DNA of 64,000 nt from Streptomyces sp. JHA26 (GCF_002005565.1 NZ_BDJC01000008.1:1-64000); one strand, 5' to 3'; numbered from the stretch's first letter, positions 51,633 to 60,305 are shown. The notes: a model not told the origin generated them from the letters alone. Translations and numbers: made by a program.

Positions 51633-51812
51633 GTGACCGCGGACACCAGCGAGAAACCCGCCGTCCGCCGCCTGGAGACGGGCTGGTCGCAAGCCCGCCG
51701 CCTGCGCACCAAGGGCGCCCTGCGCACCTGGGTGCCGGCCGTCGAGGACGGTGACACCCCGCGCGCGCCGCAGGCGGGCCAGGAGTCGAACATCGTCCGG
51801 GGCGAGGACTGA
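51633..51812 (+). CDS. small basic-acidic hypothetical protein, 59 aa
   Basis: GTG start; an in-frame TGA at 51624-51626 makes it the only possible start. AAGGAAG lies about 12 bases upstream. The protein starts VTADTSEKPAVRRLETGWSQ, has a basic helix (ARRLRTKGALRTWVPAV) and ends in an acidic tail (ESNIVRGED). Third positions are almost all G/C, unlike the overlapping frames. No family recognised. It follows the CBS gene by 99 bp and may share its transcript. Confidence 0.6.
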   Translation: MTADTSEKPAVRRLETGWSQARRLRTKGALRTWVPAVEDGDTPRAPQAGQESNIVRGED

Positions 51813-51981
51813 CCGCACCCCGCGACCGAGATCGTCGAGCGCCGGCCACCGTGCCGGCGCGGCCCGTGTCCGGGCCCGCCGCCCCCGGGTCCCCGACTGC
51901 GGCGACGGGCAGGACCGACCGGTTGCCGGCCGGACGGCCCCGCCCGCTCACGGAGGATTCCGCGCGCTTGGAGTGGATCAC

Positions 51982-52482
51982 GTGCGCCTGCTGCTCATGT
52001 CCGACACCCACCTGCCGAAGCGGGCCAGGGAACTGCCCGCGCCCCTGCTGGCGGAGATCCCGCGCGCCGACGTCGTCCTGCACGCGGGGGACTGGGTCGA
52101 CACGGACACGCTCGACCTCCTGGAGGACCGCAGCCGGCGACTCGTCGCGGTGTACGGCAACAACGACGGACCCGGCCTGCGCGCACGGCTGCCCGAGGTG
52201 GCCCGCGCCGACCTCGGTGGCCTGCGCTTCGGCGTCGTCCACGAGACGGGTGCCGCCAAGGGCCGGGAGGCACGCTGTGCCGCCCGTTTCCCCGACCTCG
52301 ACGTGCTGGTCTTCGGCCACAGCCACATCCCGTGGGACACCACGGCCGACACCGGCCTGCGGCTGCTCAACCCCGGCTCCCCGACCGACCGGCGGCGCCA
52401 GCCGTACTGCACGTACATGACCGCCACGGTCGCCGACGGCCGCCTCGAGGACGTCGGACTGCACCGCCTGCCGCGGCGTTAG
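51982..52482 (+). CDS. YfcE/MJ0936-type metallophosphoesterase
   Basis: 166 aa, GTG start preceded by TTGGAG. Metal ligands appear in the family order: LLMSDTHLPKRA (DxH), LHAGDWVDTD (GD), VYGNNDGPGLRARLP (GNND), VVHETGA (H) and VFGHSHIPW (GHSH), giving a binuclear metal site. Such enzymes hydrolyse phosphodiesters in vitro; natural substrates are mostly unknown. The frame upstream of 51982 has no coding character. A terminator at 52528 follows. Confidence 0.87.
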   Translation: MRLLLMSDTHLPKRARELPAPLLAEIPRADVVLHAGDWVDTDTLDLLEDRSRRLVAVYGNNDGPGLRARLPEVARADLGGLRFGVVHETGAAKGREARCAARFPDLDVLVFGHSHIPWDTTADTGLRLLNPGSPTDRRRQPYCTYMTATVADGRLEDVGLHRLPRR

Positions 52483-52527
52483 CCGGCTCCACAGGGCAGG
52501 GGGAGGGAGAGGGGGAGGAACAGGGAC

Positions 52528-52553
52528 GGGCAGCGCCCACGAGGGCGCTGCCC
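52528..52553 (+). terminator. terminator after the metallophosphoesterase gene
   Basis: Perfect 11-bp stem GGGCAGCGCCC / GGGCGCTGCCC with loop ACGA, 45 bp after the stop. Confidence 0.7.
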
Positions 52554-52723
52554 GCTACGTGCCGGGTCGCTCCATGTCGGGGGAAGCGGCCCGGGCGCTA
52601 TGAGTGTGCGCTGTCACGGACCTCCTTCCGTCAGGAGTGCTGCGGAGGTCATGCATGCCTCATCCGATGCCGGGCGACTACCCCCCTGCGCGCGGCTCAC
52701 ACACGAAGGCGCGGACATTTTCG

Positions 52724-52750
52724 GTGCGGGCCGCGGGCTGCGGCCCGCAC
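52724..52750 (-). terminator. terminator of the beta-propeller gene
   Basis: Perfect 11-bp stem GTGCGGGCCGC / GCGGCCCGCAC with a 5-base loop, 6 bp beyond the stop of the minus-strand gene. Between 52554 and 52723 I see only a weak inverted repeat (GACCTCC / GGAGGTC) and no gene. Confidence 0.6.
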
Positions 52751-52756
52751 ACCGGG

Positions 52757-54016
52757 TCAGTCGGCCGACGGCCCGGTCCAGCCGGCCGTGACATGGCCGA
52801 GCCGGACGCGCTGCGGATGGTCGCCGACCGGGACGGAGACCGTCTTCTCGCCGGTCGCGAAGTCGATGGCGGTGACCTGGTCGGCGCCGCTCTCGGAGAC
52901 CACGCACTGGGTGCCGTCGCCGCTGACCGTGGCCCAGTAGGGTTTGGCGGCCGTGACCAGCGGGCCCTCCTCCAGTGTCGTACGGTCGACGACCGTCGCG
53001 TAGTCGTCCATCGTGCCCGCGACGCAGATCTTGGCGCCGTCCGGGCTCATGGACAGGCCGTGGTGCCGCGAGTCGTTGACCCAGGTGGTGCGGTCCTCGC
53101 TGGTGGCGGGATTCTTCGGCAGGGTCTTGGTCCGGGTGATCCGGTCGGTGGCGAGGTCGTACTCGAAGAAGCCGTTGAAGAAGGAGACCTGGAAGTACAG
53201 CTTGGACTCGTCGGGCGAGAACACGGCGGGCCGTACGGCGTCGGAGTGGTCGCCGAGACCGGCCGCGTCGAGACGCTCGCGCATGTCGATCACCTTGACC
53301 TGCCGGAACGTCGTCGCGTCCACGACGGTGATGCGCCGGTCACCCTTCGTCCAGTCCAGCCAGGGGGCGTCGAGCGCGGTGTTGACCTCGCCGATGGACA
53401 TGTTCCAGATGTACTTGCCGTCCTTGGTGAAGATGTTCTCGTGCGGCTTGGCCCCGGTGCCGAAGGACCCGAGCTGCCGGCCCGTGTCGATGTCCAGCAC
53501 GTGCACGGTGTTCGACGTGGAGGCCGACACCGCGACCCGGGTGCCGTCCGGCGAGACCGCCATGTGGTCGGCGCGGTGACCCGACACGGGGAACCGCCAG
53601 TTGAGGCGCCCGGTGGCGAGGTCGATGGACACGACGTCCGCGAAGCTCGGCCGGGAGACGACGACCGCCTTCCCGTCCGGCGTCGAGTACATGTCGTCGA
53701 CGAACTGGTCGTGCCCCTCGCCGACACTGTTGCGGATGGCCTGGAAGTAGATCCACCGGATCGGGTCGGCGTTGATCTCGGCCATCCGCTCCTTCCGGTC
53801 GGGGATGACACTGATCCGGCCGATCCTCGCGAAGTCGCCGGTGGAGCGGATGACGTCGGCGGTGCCGTCCCAGTTGTTGCCGACGAACATCACCTCGCGC
53901 AGCGCGGTGGGGGCGTCCGGGGACGTGGTGGCGGCGGTCGCCGTCACGGGAGCGGTGACGGTGAGCGCGAGGGCGGCGGCCATGGAGCAAAGGTGCCTGG
54001 ATCTGGGGACAGGCAT
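52757..54016 (-). CDS. exported YncE-like beta-propeller protein
   Basis: 419 aa. Sec signal: PRSRHLCSMAAALALTVTAPVTATAA. The rest is a seven-bladed propeller of YVTN/cytochrome-D1-like repeats. Blade-type motifs include MAVSPDGTRVAVSASTSNTV, HVLDIDTGRQLGSF, GLSMSPDGAKICVAGTMDDY and ATVSGDGTQCVVSESGADQV. Known relatives bind DNA, act as scaffolds or accompany redox proteins; no catalytic residues identify a reaction. GAGGAGAGAGC precedes the ATG at 54016. An operator-like inverted repeat lies at 54092. Confidence 0.82.
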   Translation of the reverse strand: MPVPRSRHLCSMAAALALTVTAPVTATAATTSPDAPTALREVMFVGNNWDGTADVIRSTGDFARIGRISVIPDRKERMAEINADPIRWIYFQAIRNSVGEGHDQFVDDMYSTPDGKAVVVSRPSFADVVSIDLATGRLNWRFPVSGHRADHMAVSPDGTRVAVSASTSNTVHVLDIDTGRQLGSFGTGAKPHENIFTKDGKYIWNMSIGEVNTALDAPWLDWTKGDRRITVVDATTFRQVKVIDMRERLDAAGLGDHSDAVRPAVFSPDESKLYFQVSFFNGFFEYDLATDRITRTKTLPKNPATSEDRTTWVNDSRHHGLSMSPDGAKICVAGTMDDYATVVDRTTLEEGPLVTAAKPYWATVSGDGTQCVVSESGADQVTAIDFATGEKTVSVPVGDHPQRVRLGHVTAGWTGPSAD

Positions 54017-54091
54017 GCTGCTCTCTCCTCTGGAGGCGGGGGCGGGGCGCGCGGGTGCGGGAACCCCGGACGGAGCTGCGTCCGGAGTGAA

Positions 54092-54107
54092 CTTACTGAA
54101 AAGTAAG
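54092..54107 (-). promoter_or_regulatory. inverted-repeat operator of the beta-propeller gene
   Basis: CTTACT, GAAA, AGTAAG: perfect 6-bp arms, 76 bp before the ATG at 54016. On the minus strand a TTGTGG -35-like box lies upstream, so the repeat would cover the -10. The rest of the 54017-54340 gap holds no gene. Confidence 0.5.
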
Positions 54108-54293
54108 GAAGGGCTGCCCTTCTCCACAAGACCGCGTACACGACAAAACCGGCCCGGGCGCGAGGAGGTGGCGCCGGGGCCGGCGCACAGGAGGACACGG
54201 CTGCCGGACCGCCGCGACGCTCGACGAGGCCGTCGGCGGACCACCGGCCGGCTCCTGTCCGCCCTTCGGTCACCGGACCGTCGCACCGGTGAC

Positions 54294-54323
54294 CCCGGGG
54301 CCCGGAAACGCCCGGGCCCCGGG
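54294..54323 (-). terminator. terminator of the NTF2-like gene
   Basis: Perfect 12-bp stem CCCGGGGCCCGG / CCGGGCCCCGGG with a 6-base loop, 17 bp beyond the stop at 54341. Confidence 0.7.
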
Positions 54324-54340
54324 CCGTTCCGCCGCTCCGG

Positions 54341-54706
54341 CTACTCGTCCCAGGCCTGGATCATGGTCTGCCGGACGATCTTCCCGTCCCGCAGCGACAT
54401 CATCGACTCCGCCAGGACCCGGGCGCCGTCGGGATAGGCGCAGGACTCCGTGAAGGCGGCCTGGTCGCCCTGGACGACGCAGTTCTCGAGCCGGTGCGTC
54501 ATGTCGCGGCTGTAGACGTCGTCGAGCAACTCGGCGATCTCGTCGCGGCCGTGCAGGACCTTGGGGCTGCTGGGCTGGGTGTAGCGGTCCACGATGCGGA
54601 CCTCCGCGTCGTCCGCGTAGAGCGACAGGAGGGTTTCCGCCGTCTCTTCCTCGATGCCCCGGCGCAGCGCTTCGATGTCGAAGCCGGGGCCTGTGCTGGT
54701 GCCCAT
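54341..54706 (-). CDS. NTF2/SnoaL-like protein
   Basis: 121 aa; a full AAGGAGGT ribosome binding site precedes the ATG at 54706. The cone-shaped SnoaL-type fold is suggested by LLSLYADDAEVRIVDRYTQ, VLHGRDEIAELLDDVYSRD and DGARVLAESMMSLRDGKIVRQTMIQAWDE. Family members include isomerases, cyclases and ligand-binding proteins; nothing here fixes the role. It lies downstream of nothing obvious on the same strand and has its own terminator. Confidence 0.75.
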   Translation of the reverse strand: MGTSTGPGFDIEALRRGIEEETAETLLSLYADDAEVRIVDRYTQPSSPKVLHGRDEIAELLDDVYSRDMTHRLENCVVQGDQAAFTESCAYPDGARVLAESMMSLRDGKIVRQTMIQAWDE

Positions 54707-54879
54707 GACGACCTCCTTCGAAGGCCGCGGCCCGACCGGGAACGGGCCGCCGAGGGCCTCCCCTTCGAGAGTCCTCCGCCCGGACGGCTCCGGCAAGCCC
54801 CGTCGTACCGCTGCTCCCGACGGGTGAGGACGCCCCGTCCGCCCGTGTCCGCCACCGTCCCGCCGGCGTTGCCGAAGAC

Positions 54880-55161
54880 ATGATCCCCACACGACGTATC
54901 GCCACCGCCGCCGCTCTCGCCGCGGCTGTCACCGCACTCGTCGCACCGACGGCGAGCGCCGCCGGCACGGGCTCGCCGGCCAACGGCACACTCGTCCCGG
55001 TGCCCCACTCGCTCGCCGCCGACGGCCTGCCCCTCGGGGGCGAGGACGCCCGGACGACCCCCTCCACCCACCTGCACCGGCCCGACACCCGCGACCAGGT
55101 GCGGCAGCTCACCCTCGTCGGCCTGCTGTCACCGGTGCTCGGCCCCGCCACCCGGGGCTGA
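54880..55161 (+). CDS. small secreted hypothetical protein, 93 aa
   Basis: [20 protein letters not shown] followed by VAPTASA is a clean Sec signal. The mature part (about 66 aa) is rich in Pro, Gly, Thr and Leu (LVPVPHSLAADGLPLGG, RQLTLVGLLSPVLG) and has no Cys. No family is recognised, though short exported proteins of this kind are common in Streptomyces. The ribosome binding site is weak (GAAGA). A strong terminator follows 19 bp after the stop. Confidence 0.6.
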   Translation: MIPTRRIATAAALAAAVTALVAPTASAAGTGSPANGTLVPVPHSLAADGLPLGGEDARTTPSTHLHRPDTRDQVRQLTLVGLLSPVLGPATRG

Positions 55162-55179
55162 CGCCCGCGCCGCCCCCCC

Positions 55180-55220
55180 CGCACAGGGCCGCCCACGTCC
55201 GGGCGGCCCTCACCTGTGCG
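55180..55220 (+). terminator. strong two-part hairpin terminator
   Basis: Inner stem GGGCCGCCC / GGGCGGCCC with a 6-base loop, extended by an outer CGCACAG / CTGTGCG pairing across a small bulge. Confidence 0.75.
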
Positions 55221-55361
55221 CGGGCCCTGCCACGGGCCGCGCGGACGCGGTCCGCCGTTCACCGGCCCGGACGCGCGGACCGCCCCGTCACCGGCGTCCT
55301 GCCGATCAGTTGCGCGTAGGGTCGGGAGGAACCACGAGTGGCCGAAGAAGGAGTCAGGACC

Positions 55362-56450
55362 ATGGCGCAGGAAGTACGCGGCGTGATCGCACCGGGCAAG
55401 GACGAGCCGGTACGGATCGAGACGATCGTCGTGCCCGATCCGGGACCGGGCGAGGCCGTGGTCGAGATCCAGGCCTGCGGCGTGTGCCACACCGACCTGC
55501 ACTACAAGCAGGGCGGCATCAGCGACGACTTCCCCTTCCTGCTCGGCCACGAGGCCGCGGGCGTGGTGGAGTCGGTCGGCGCCGGAGTCACCGACGTGGC
55601 CCCCGGCGACTTCGTGATCCTCAACTGGCGTGCGGTGTGCGGCACGTGCCGGGCGTGTCTGCGCGGACGCCCCTGGTACTGCTTCGACACCCACAACGCG
55701 AAGCAGAGGATGACCCTCGCCTCCACCGGCCGGGAACTCTCCCCGGCGCTCGGCATCGGCGCCTTCGCCGAGAAGACCCTGGTCGCCGCCGGACAGTGCA
55801 CCAAGGTCGACCCGGCCGTCTCCGCCGAGGTGGCCGGACTGCTGGGCTGCGGCGTGATGGCCGGCATCGGCGCCGCCGTCAACACCGGCAACGTCGGCCG
55901 CGGCGACACCGTCGCCGTCATCGGCTGCGGCGGCGTCGGCGACGCGGCGATCGCCGGCTCCCGCCTCGCCGGAGCCGCGAAGATCATCGCCGTCGACATC
56001 GACGACCGCAAACTGGAGACCGCCCGCTCCATGGGCGCCACCCACACCGTCAACTCCCGCGAGAACGACCCCGTCGAGGCGATCCGCGAACTGACCGGCG
56101 GCTTCGGCGCCGACGTCGTCATCGAGGCGGTCGGCCGCCCGGAGACCTACCGGCAGGCCTTCTACGCCCGCGACCTGGCCGGCACCGTCGTCCTCGTCGG
56201 CGTGCCCACACCCGAGATGAAGCTCGAACTGCCGCTCCTCGACGTCTTCGGCCGCGGCGGATCGCTGAAGTCCTCCTGGTACGGCGACTGCCTGCCCTCC
56301 CGCGACTTCCCGATGCTCATCGACCTCCACCTCCAAGAACGCCTGGACCTCGGCGCGTTCGTGACCGAGACCATCCGCCTCGACGAGGTCGAGAAGGCCT
56401 TCGAGCGGATGCACGCCGGCGACGTGCTGCGTTCGGTGGTGGTGCTGTGA
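55362..56450 (+). CDS. mscR: S-(hydroxymethyl)mycothiol dehydrogenase / S-nitrosomycothiol reductase
   Basis: 362 aa zinc-dependent class III-type alcohol dehydrogenase. [20 protein letters not shown] is the typical start of mycothiol-dependent formaldehyde dehydrogenases. The catalytic zinc ligands lie in [11 protein letters not shown] and [11 protein letters not shown], the structural zinc Cys cluster in [15 protein letters not shown], and the NAD fold at [15 protein letters not shown]. It oxidises the mycothiol adduct of formaldehyde to S-formylmycothiol. Start 55362 is the family start (AAGGAG 9 bases upstream); the GTG at 55338 also has a good site. Its stop overlaps the MBL gene by one base. 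Confidence 0.9.
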   Translation: MAQEVRGVIAPGKDEPVRIETIVVPDPGPGEAVVEIQACGVCHTDLHYKQGGISDDFPFLLGHEAAGVVESVGAGVTDVAPGDFVILNWRAVCGTCRACLRGRPWYCFDTHNAKQRMTLASTGRELSPALGIGAFAEKTLVAAGQCTKVDPAVSAEVAGLLGCGVMAGIGAAVNTGNVGRGDTVAVIGCGGVGDAAIAGSRLAGAAKIIAVDIDDRKLETARSMGATHTVNSRENDPVEAIRELTGGFGADVVIEAVGRPETYRQAFYARDLAGTVVLVGVPTPEMKLELPLLDVFGRGGSLKSSWYGDCLPSRDFPMLIDLHLQERLDLGAFVTETIRLDEVEKAFERMHAGDVLRSVVVL

Positions 56451-57079
56451 TGACCGCCCGCATCGAACGCCTCGTCACCTCCGGCACGTTCAGCCTCGAC
56501 GGCGGCACCTGGGACGTCGACAACAACGTCTGGCTCGTCGGCGACGACCACGAGGTCGTCGTCATCGACGCCGCCCACGACGCCGACGCCATCGCCGAGG
56601 CCGTCGGGGACCGGCGCCTGACCGCCATCGTGTGCACCCACGCCCACAACGACCACGTGAACGCCGCTCCCGCCCTCGCCGAGCGCACCGGCGCCACCAT
56701 CTGGCTGCACCGCGACGACATGCCGCTGTGGCAGCAGACCCACCCCGACCGGGAACCGGACGCCTGGCTGACCGACGGCCAGGTCATCGAGGCCGCCGGC
56801 GCCGACCTGACGGTCCTGCACACCCCCGGACACGCCCCCGGCGCCGTCTGCCTGTACGACCCGGGCCTCGGCACCGTCTTCACCGGCGACACGCTCTTCC
56901 AGGGCGGCCCCGGCGCCACCGGACGCTCCTACTCCCACTTCCCGACGATCATCGACTCGATCCGCGACCGGCTCCTCGTGCTGCCGCCCGGCACGGAGGT
57001 CCGCACCGGCCACGGCGACCCGACCACGATCGGCGCCGAGGCCCCGCACCTGGAGGAGTGGATCCGGCGCGGCCACTGA
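56450..57079 (+). CDS. MBL-fold hydrolase coupled to MscR
   Basis: 209 aa. Zinc ligands: CTHAHNDHVN (HxHxDH), HTPGHAPGAVCLY (H), FTGDTLFQG (D) and GHGDPTTIG (H). The fold and ligands match glyoxalase-II-like thioesterases. Overlap with mscR in TGATG implies coupled translation. The natural inference is that it hydrolyses S-formylmycothiol or a related mycothiol thioester, completing formaldehyde removal; the same gene pairing is known from mycobacteria. Confidence 0.87.
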   Translation: MTARIERLVTSGTFSLDGGTWDVDNNVWLVGDDHEVVVIDAAHDADAIAEAVGDRRLTAIVCTHAHNDHVNAAPALAERTGATIWLHRDDMPLWQQTHPDREPDAWLTDGQVIEAAGADLTVLHTPGHAPGAVCLYDPGLGTVFTGDTLFQGGPGATGRSYSHFPTIIDSIRDRLLVLPPGTEVRTGHGDPTTIGAEAPHLEEWIRRGH

Positions 57080-57227
57080 CACCGGGCCGCGTGGCATACC
57101 CGGCACCAAGCCGGGAGACACGCGGAAAAGGTGACAGAAGATGTCCGGTTTCCCGGGCAGTCTCGATCACGACATCGCTCATCCGCGGTCGGGATGGGCT
57201 CGTGAAGAGAAGGAACGGGAACCGGAC

Positions 57228-58142
57228 ATGACACATTCACTCGAGGGCAAGGTCGCACTGGTCGCCGGAGCGACCCGCGGCGCCGGACGCGGCATCGCCG
57301 TCGAACTGGGCGCGGCCGGCGCCACCGTCTACGTCACCGGCCGCACCACCCGCGCCCGGCGCTCGGAGTACGACCGCCCCGAGACCATCGAGGACACCGC
57401 CGACCTGGTCACCGAGGCCGGCGGCAAGGGCATCGCCGTCCCCACCGACCACCTCGAGAAGGCCGAGGTCGCCGCGCTCGTCGACCGCATCGCCCGCGAG
57501 CAGGGCCGCCTCGACGTCCTGGTCAACGACATCTGGGGCGGCGAGAGCCTCTTCGAGTGGGACAAGCCCGTCTGGGAGCACGACCTCGACAAGGGCCTCA
57601 AGCTCCTGCGGCTCGCCGTGGAGACCCACGCGATCACCAGCCACCACGCCCTGCCCCTGCTGCTGCGCAACCCCGGCGGGCTCGTGGTCGAGGTCACCGA
57701 CGGCACCGCCGACTACAACCGCGACCGCTACCGGGTCTCCTTCTTCTACGACCTCGCCAAGTCCTCGGTGCTGCGCATGGCCTTCGCCCTCGGCCACGAA
57801 CTCGGATCGCGCGGCGCCACCGCCGTCGCGCTGACACCGGGCTGGATGCGCTCGGAGATCATGCTCGACGAATTCGGCGTGCGGGAGGACAACTGGCGCG
57901 ACGCCCTCGACCGCGTCCCCCACTTCGCCATCTCCGAGACCCCCCGCTACGTCGGCCGCGCCGTGGCCGCACTGGCCGCCGACCCGGGAGTGGCACGCTT
58001 CAACGGCCTCTCCCTCTCCAGCGGCGGTGTCGCACAGGAGTACGGCTTCACCGACCTCGACGGCAGCCGTCCCGACGCCTGGCGCTACCTCGTCGAGGTC
58101 CAGGACGCGGGGAAGCCGGCGGACGTGACCGGTTACCGCTGA
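57228..58142 (+). CDS. SDR-family oxidoreductase (atypical, NDIW motif)
   Basis: 304 aa. The Rossmann start LEGKVALVAGATRGAGRGIA has the TGxxxGxG-like loop. The usual NNAG reads VLVNDIWGGE, and the catalytic region is YRVSFFYDLAKSSVLRM with Tyr and Lys in YDLAK (YxxxK). Other features are PGWMRSEIMLDEFG and the C-terminal GGVAQEYGFTDLDG. This variant form is a recognised SDR subgroup without a known substrate. GGAACGGGAACC precedes the ATG at 57228. It follows the mycothiol pair by about 150 bp. Confidence 0.83.
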   Translation: MTHSLEGKVALVAGATRGAGRGIAVELGAAGATVYVTGRTTRARRSEYDRPETIEDTADLVTEAGGKGIAVPTDHLEKAEVAALVDRIAREQGRLDVLVNDIWGGESLFEWDKPVWEHDLDKGLKLLRLAVETHAITSHHALPLLLRNPGGLVVEVTDGTADYNRDRYRVSFFYDLAKSSVLRMAFALGHELGSRGATAVALTPGWMRSEIMLDEFGVREDNWRDALDRVPHFAISETPRYVGRAVAALAADPGVARFNGLSLSSGGVAQEYGFTDLDGSRPDAWRYLVEVQDAGKPADVTGYR

Positions 58143-58182
58143 CCACCGGGCGCCCGCGCCCTACCGCCGGTCCCGTGACCGG

Positions 58183-58212
58183 CATACGGTCGGTCCCATG
58201 ACCGACCGTATG
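58183..58212 (+). promoter_or_regulatory. perfect inverted repeat spanning the SDR start codon
   Basis: CATACGGTCGGT (58183-58194) and ACCGACCGTATG (58201-58212) are exact 12-bp reverse complements around CCCATG. The loop holds the start codon of the next gene (58198-58200), and the left arm holds its -10 hexamer TACGGT (58185-58190). It is either an operator blocking the promoter or, in RNA, a hairpin presenting the start codon in its loop. Confidence 0.7.
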
Positions 58213-58998
58213 CGTTTCGAGGGACACGGCGTGCTCGTCACCGGCGCCGCGCGCGGCATCGGCGCCGCCACCGCCGCACGGCTCGCCGAGGAGGGGGCCG
58301 GGGTGCTGGTGACCGACGCGGACCGGCCCGCAGCCGAGGAGACCGCGGCGGCGCTGCGTGAACGGGGACTCGCAGCCGAGGCCCTCGGCTGCGACGTCTC
58401 CGACCGGGCGTCCGTCGAGGCGGCCGTCGCCCGTGCCGTCGACGTCTTCGGCTCCCTCGACGTGCTGGTCAACAACGCCTACGCCTGCACCCCCGACGCC
58501 CCGCTCTTCGAGGACGAACCGGACGAGGCGTGGGCGCGTGACCTCGACGTCACCCTCACCGGCGCCTACCGCTGCTGCCGCGCCGCCCTGCCCCGCCTGG
58601 CGGCCTCCGGTCGCGGCGCGATCGTGAGCATCGGATCGGTCAACGGCGCCCAGGACTTCGGCAACCACGCCTACAGTGCCGCCAAGGCGGGTCTGGCCTC
58701 CCTGACCCGCACCCTCGCCGGACACGCCGCCGCGCGGGGCGTCCGCGTCAACCTGGTGGCGCCGGGCACCGTGCGCACCACGGCCTGGGAGGGCCGGGAC
58801 GAGGAACTGGCGGCGCTGAGGGGGCTGTATCCTCTGGGGCGGGTCGGAGAGCCCGGGGACATCGCGGCGGCCGTCGCCTTCCTCGCCTCGCGCGACGCGT
58901 CCTGGATCACCGGGACCACTCTGACCGTCGACGGCGGCCTGACCGCGGTCAACACCGGATTCCGGCAGGCTCTGAAGGGACGGGGCGGCACGGACTGA
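58198..58998 (+). CDS. classical SDR-family oxidoreductase
   Basis: 266 aa. GVLVTGAARGIGAATAARLA is the cofactor loop, LVNNAYACTPDAP the NNAG-type motif (Gly replaced), SIGSVNGAQDFGNHAYSAAKAGL the catalytic Ser and YxxxK, and the end reads TTLTVDGGLTAVNTG. NAD(P)-dependent alcohol/ketone conversion, substrate unknown. There is no ribosome binding site; TACGGT lies seven bases before the ATG, suggesting a leaderless mRNA. The start lies in the loop of the inverted repeat above. Confidence 0.87.
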   Translation: MTDRMRFEGHGVLVTGAARGIGAATAARLAEEGAGVLVTDADRPAAEETAAALRERGLAAEALGCDVSDRASVEAAVARAVDVFGSLDVLVNNAYACTPDAPLFEDEPDEAWARDLDVTLTGAYRCCRAALPRLAASGRGAIVSIGSVNGAQDFGNHAYSAAKAGLASLTRTLAGHAAARGVRVNLVAPGTVRTTAWEGRDEELAALRGLYPLGRVGEPGDIAAAVAFLASRDASWITGTTLTVDGGLTAVNTGFRQALKGRGGTD

Positions 58999-59160
58999 CG
59001 GGGCCGCCGACGCGGGCCCCCGTTGTCGTTCGTCACTGTTTCGTCGCGATGCGGCGCGACGGGCAACCGAGGCCACCGGCCGGCTGTCTAGCACGCGGGG
59101 ATCGCACCACGGGCGACCTTCCGCCCACTCCACCGCTTCGACGCGAAAGGCTGACCGGCC

Positions 59161-59856
59161 ATGGGGGACATACGCAGACGGGGTGCCGTCGCACTCGGAC
59201 TCACCGCACTGGTGGCGCCGCTCACACTCGCGCTCGGTGCCGCACCGGCGCAGGCCGCGAGCTGCACCACGCAGACGGGCCCGTACCAGAAGAAGGTCGA
59301 GAAGTTCCTCGGCCGCCCGGCCGACGGCAAGCAGTCCGCCGCCGACTGCAAGGCGACCCGGGCCTTCCAGACCAAGCACGGCATCACACCGAACATCGGG
59401 TACGCCGGCCCCGTGACCTGGGGCGTGATGGACCTGATGAACAAGCAGAAGGCCGTCGGCAAGAACCCGAACAAGTCGGGCAAGTGCCCCACCAACAAGG
59501 GTCGCATCGCCTGCGTGGACCTCACGCTCCAGCTCAGCTGGATCCAGGACGGCAAGAAGCTCGTCTACGGCCCCGTCCCCGTCCGCACGGGCCGCAACGG
59601 CTACGAGACCCGCACCGGCCTGAAGAAGATCTACTGGCGGCACATCGACCACGTCTCCACGATCTACGACGTGCCGATGCCCTACAGCCAGTTCTTCGAC
59701 GGCGGCGAGGCCTTCCACTCGGTCGGCGTCAGCATGTGGAACCCGCCGGGCTCCCACGGCTGCGTCAACATGACGAAGACCGCCGCCAAGAAGTACTGGT
59801 CGCTGCTGAGGAACGGCGACGACGTCTACGTGTACGGCCGCAAGCCGGGCACCTGA
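59161..59856 (+). CDS. secreted L,D-transpeptidase with peptidoglycan-binding domain
   Basis: 231 aa. Sec signal (RRRGAVALGLTALVAPLTLA to AQA). A peptidoglycan-binding-like domain covers about 38-95 (YQKKVEKFLGRPADGKQS, KATRAFQTKHGITPN). The YkuD catalytic domain follows (about 118-228) with AFHSVGVSMWNPPGSHGCVNM holding the His and the nucleophilic Cys (about residue 201). It should form 3-3 cross-links in peptidoglycan or attach proteins to it. Start ATG at 59161. Between 59857 and 60099 I see only GC-rich inverted sequence. Confidence 0.9.
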   Translation: MGDIRRRGAVALGLTALVAPLTLALGAAPAQAASCTTQTGPYQKKVEKFLGRPADGKQSAADCKATRAFQTKHGITPNIGYAGPVTWGVMDLMNKQKAVGKNPNKSGKCPTNKGRIACVDLTLQLSWIQDGKKLVYGPVPVRTGRNGYETRTGLKKIYWRHIDHVSTIYDVPMPYSQFFDGGEAFHSVGVSMWNPPGSHGCVNMTKTAAKKYWSLLRNGDDVYVYGRKPGT

Positions 59857-60099
59857 CGGACCCGGGCACCCGACGAGCGGGGGCGCGTCCCGTCGGGGGC
59901 GCGTCCCCGCCCGCCGTTGTGACCCCTGACACCGGCGCAGGGCGGGGCGTGTGCGTCAGGGCACAGTCGACGGGGACGAACTCGCCGCCGGGTCTTGACA
60001 GATGGGGAGATCGACGTGACCAGTAACACGGTCCGTTATGTCCGTTTGGCTCGTGATTACTCACCTCGTCTTCACGTCCGGCCCCGTATGCTTCACAGC

Positions 60100-60273
60100 A
60101 TGTCCACCACTGTTGAACCCTCCTCCGAGCGATCGGCTGCCGAGGTCAACGAGGAGATCCGGGCCCTGTGGCTCCGGTCGGGCGGGACACTGAGCGTCGA
60201 GCAGCGCGAGGAGTACCAGCGGCTCGTCCTGGAGTGGGCCGCCGCGGCCCCCGAGCCGGCGAAGGCCGCCTGA
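60100..60273 (+). CDS. small conserved helical protein, 57 aa
   Basis: MSTTVEPSSERSAAEVNEEI then RALWLRSGGTLSVEQREEYQ then a short helix ending EPAKAA. Soluble, helical, no Cys. TATGCT (60087-60092) ends seven bases before the ATG and there is no ribosome binding site, so translation is probably leaderless; upstream ATGs lack signals. A classical terminator follows. Short proteins of this pattern recur in Streptomyces without assigned function. Confidence 0.7.
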   Translation: MSTTVEPSSERSAAEVNEEIRALWLRSGGTLSVEQREEYQRLVLEWAAAAPEPAKAA

Positions 60274-60305
60274 CCGCCTGGGACTCCTCGGCGTACCGCA
60301 GCCCC

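Noticed and set aside
60100..60132. Longer start for the 57-aa protein at 59995
   Set aside because: The upstream frame has poor coding bias and the TATGCT box lies seven bases before the ATG at 60100.
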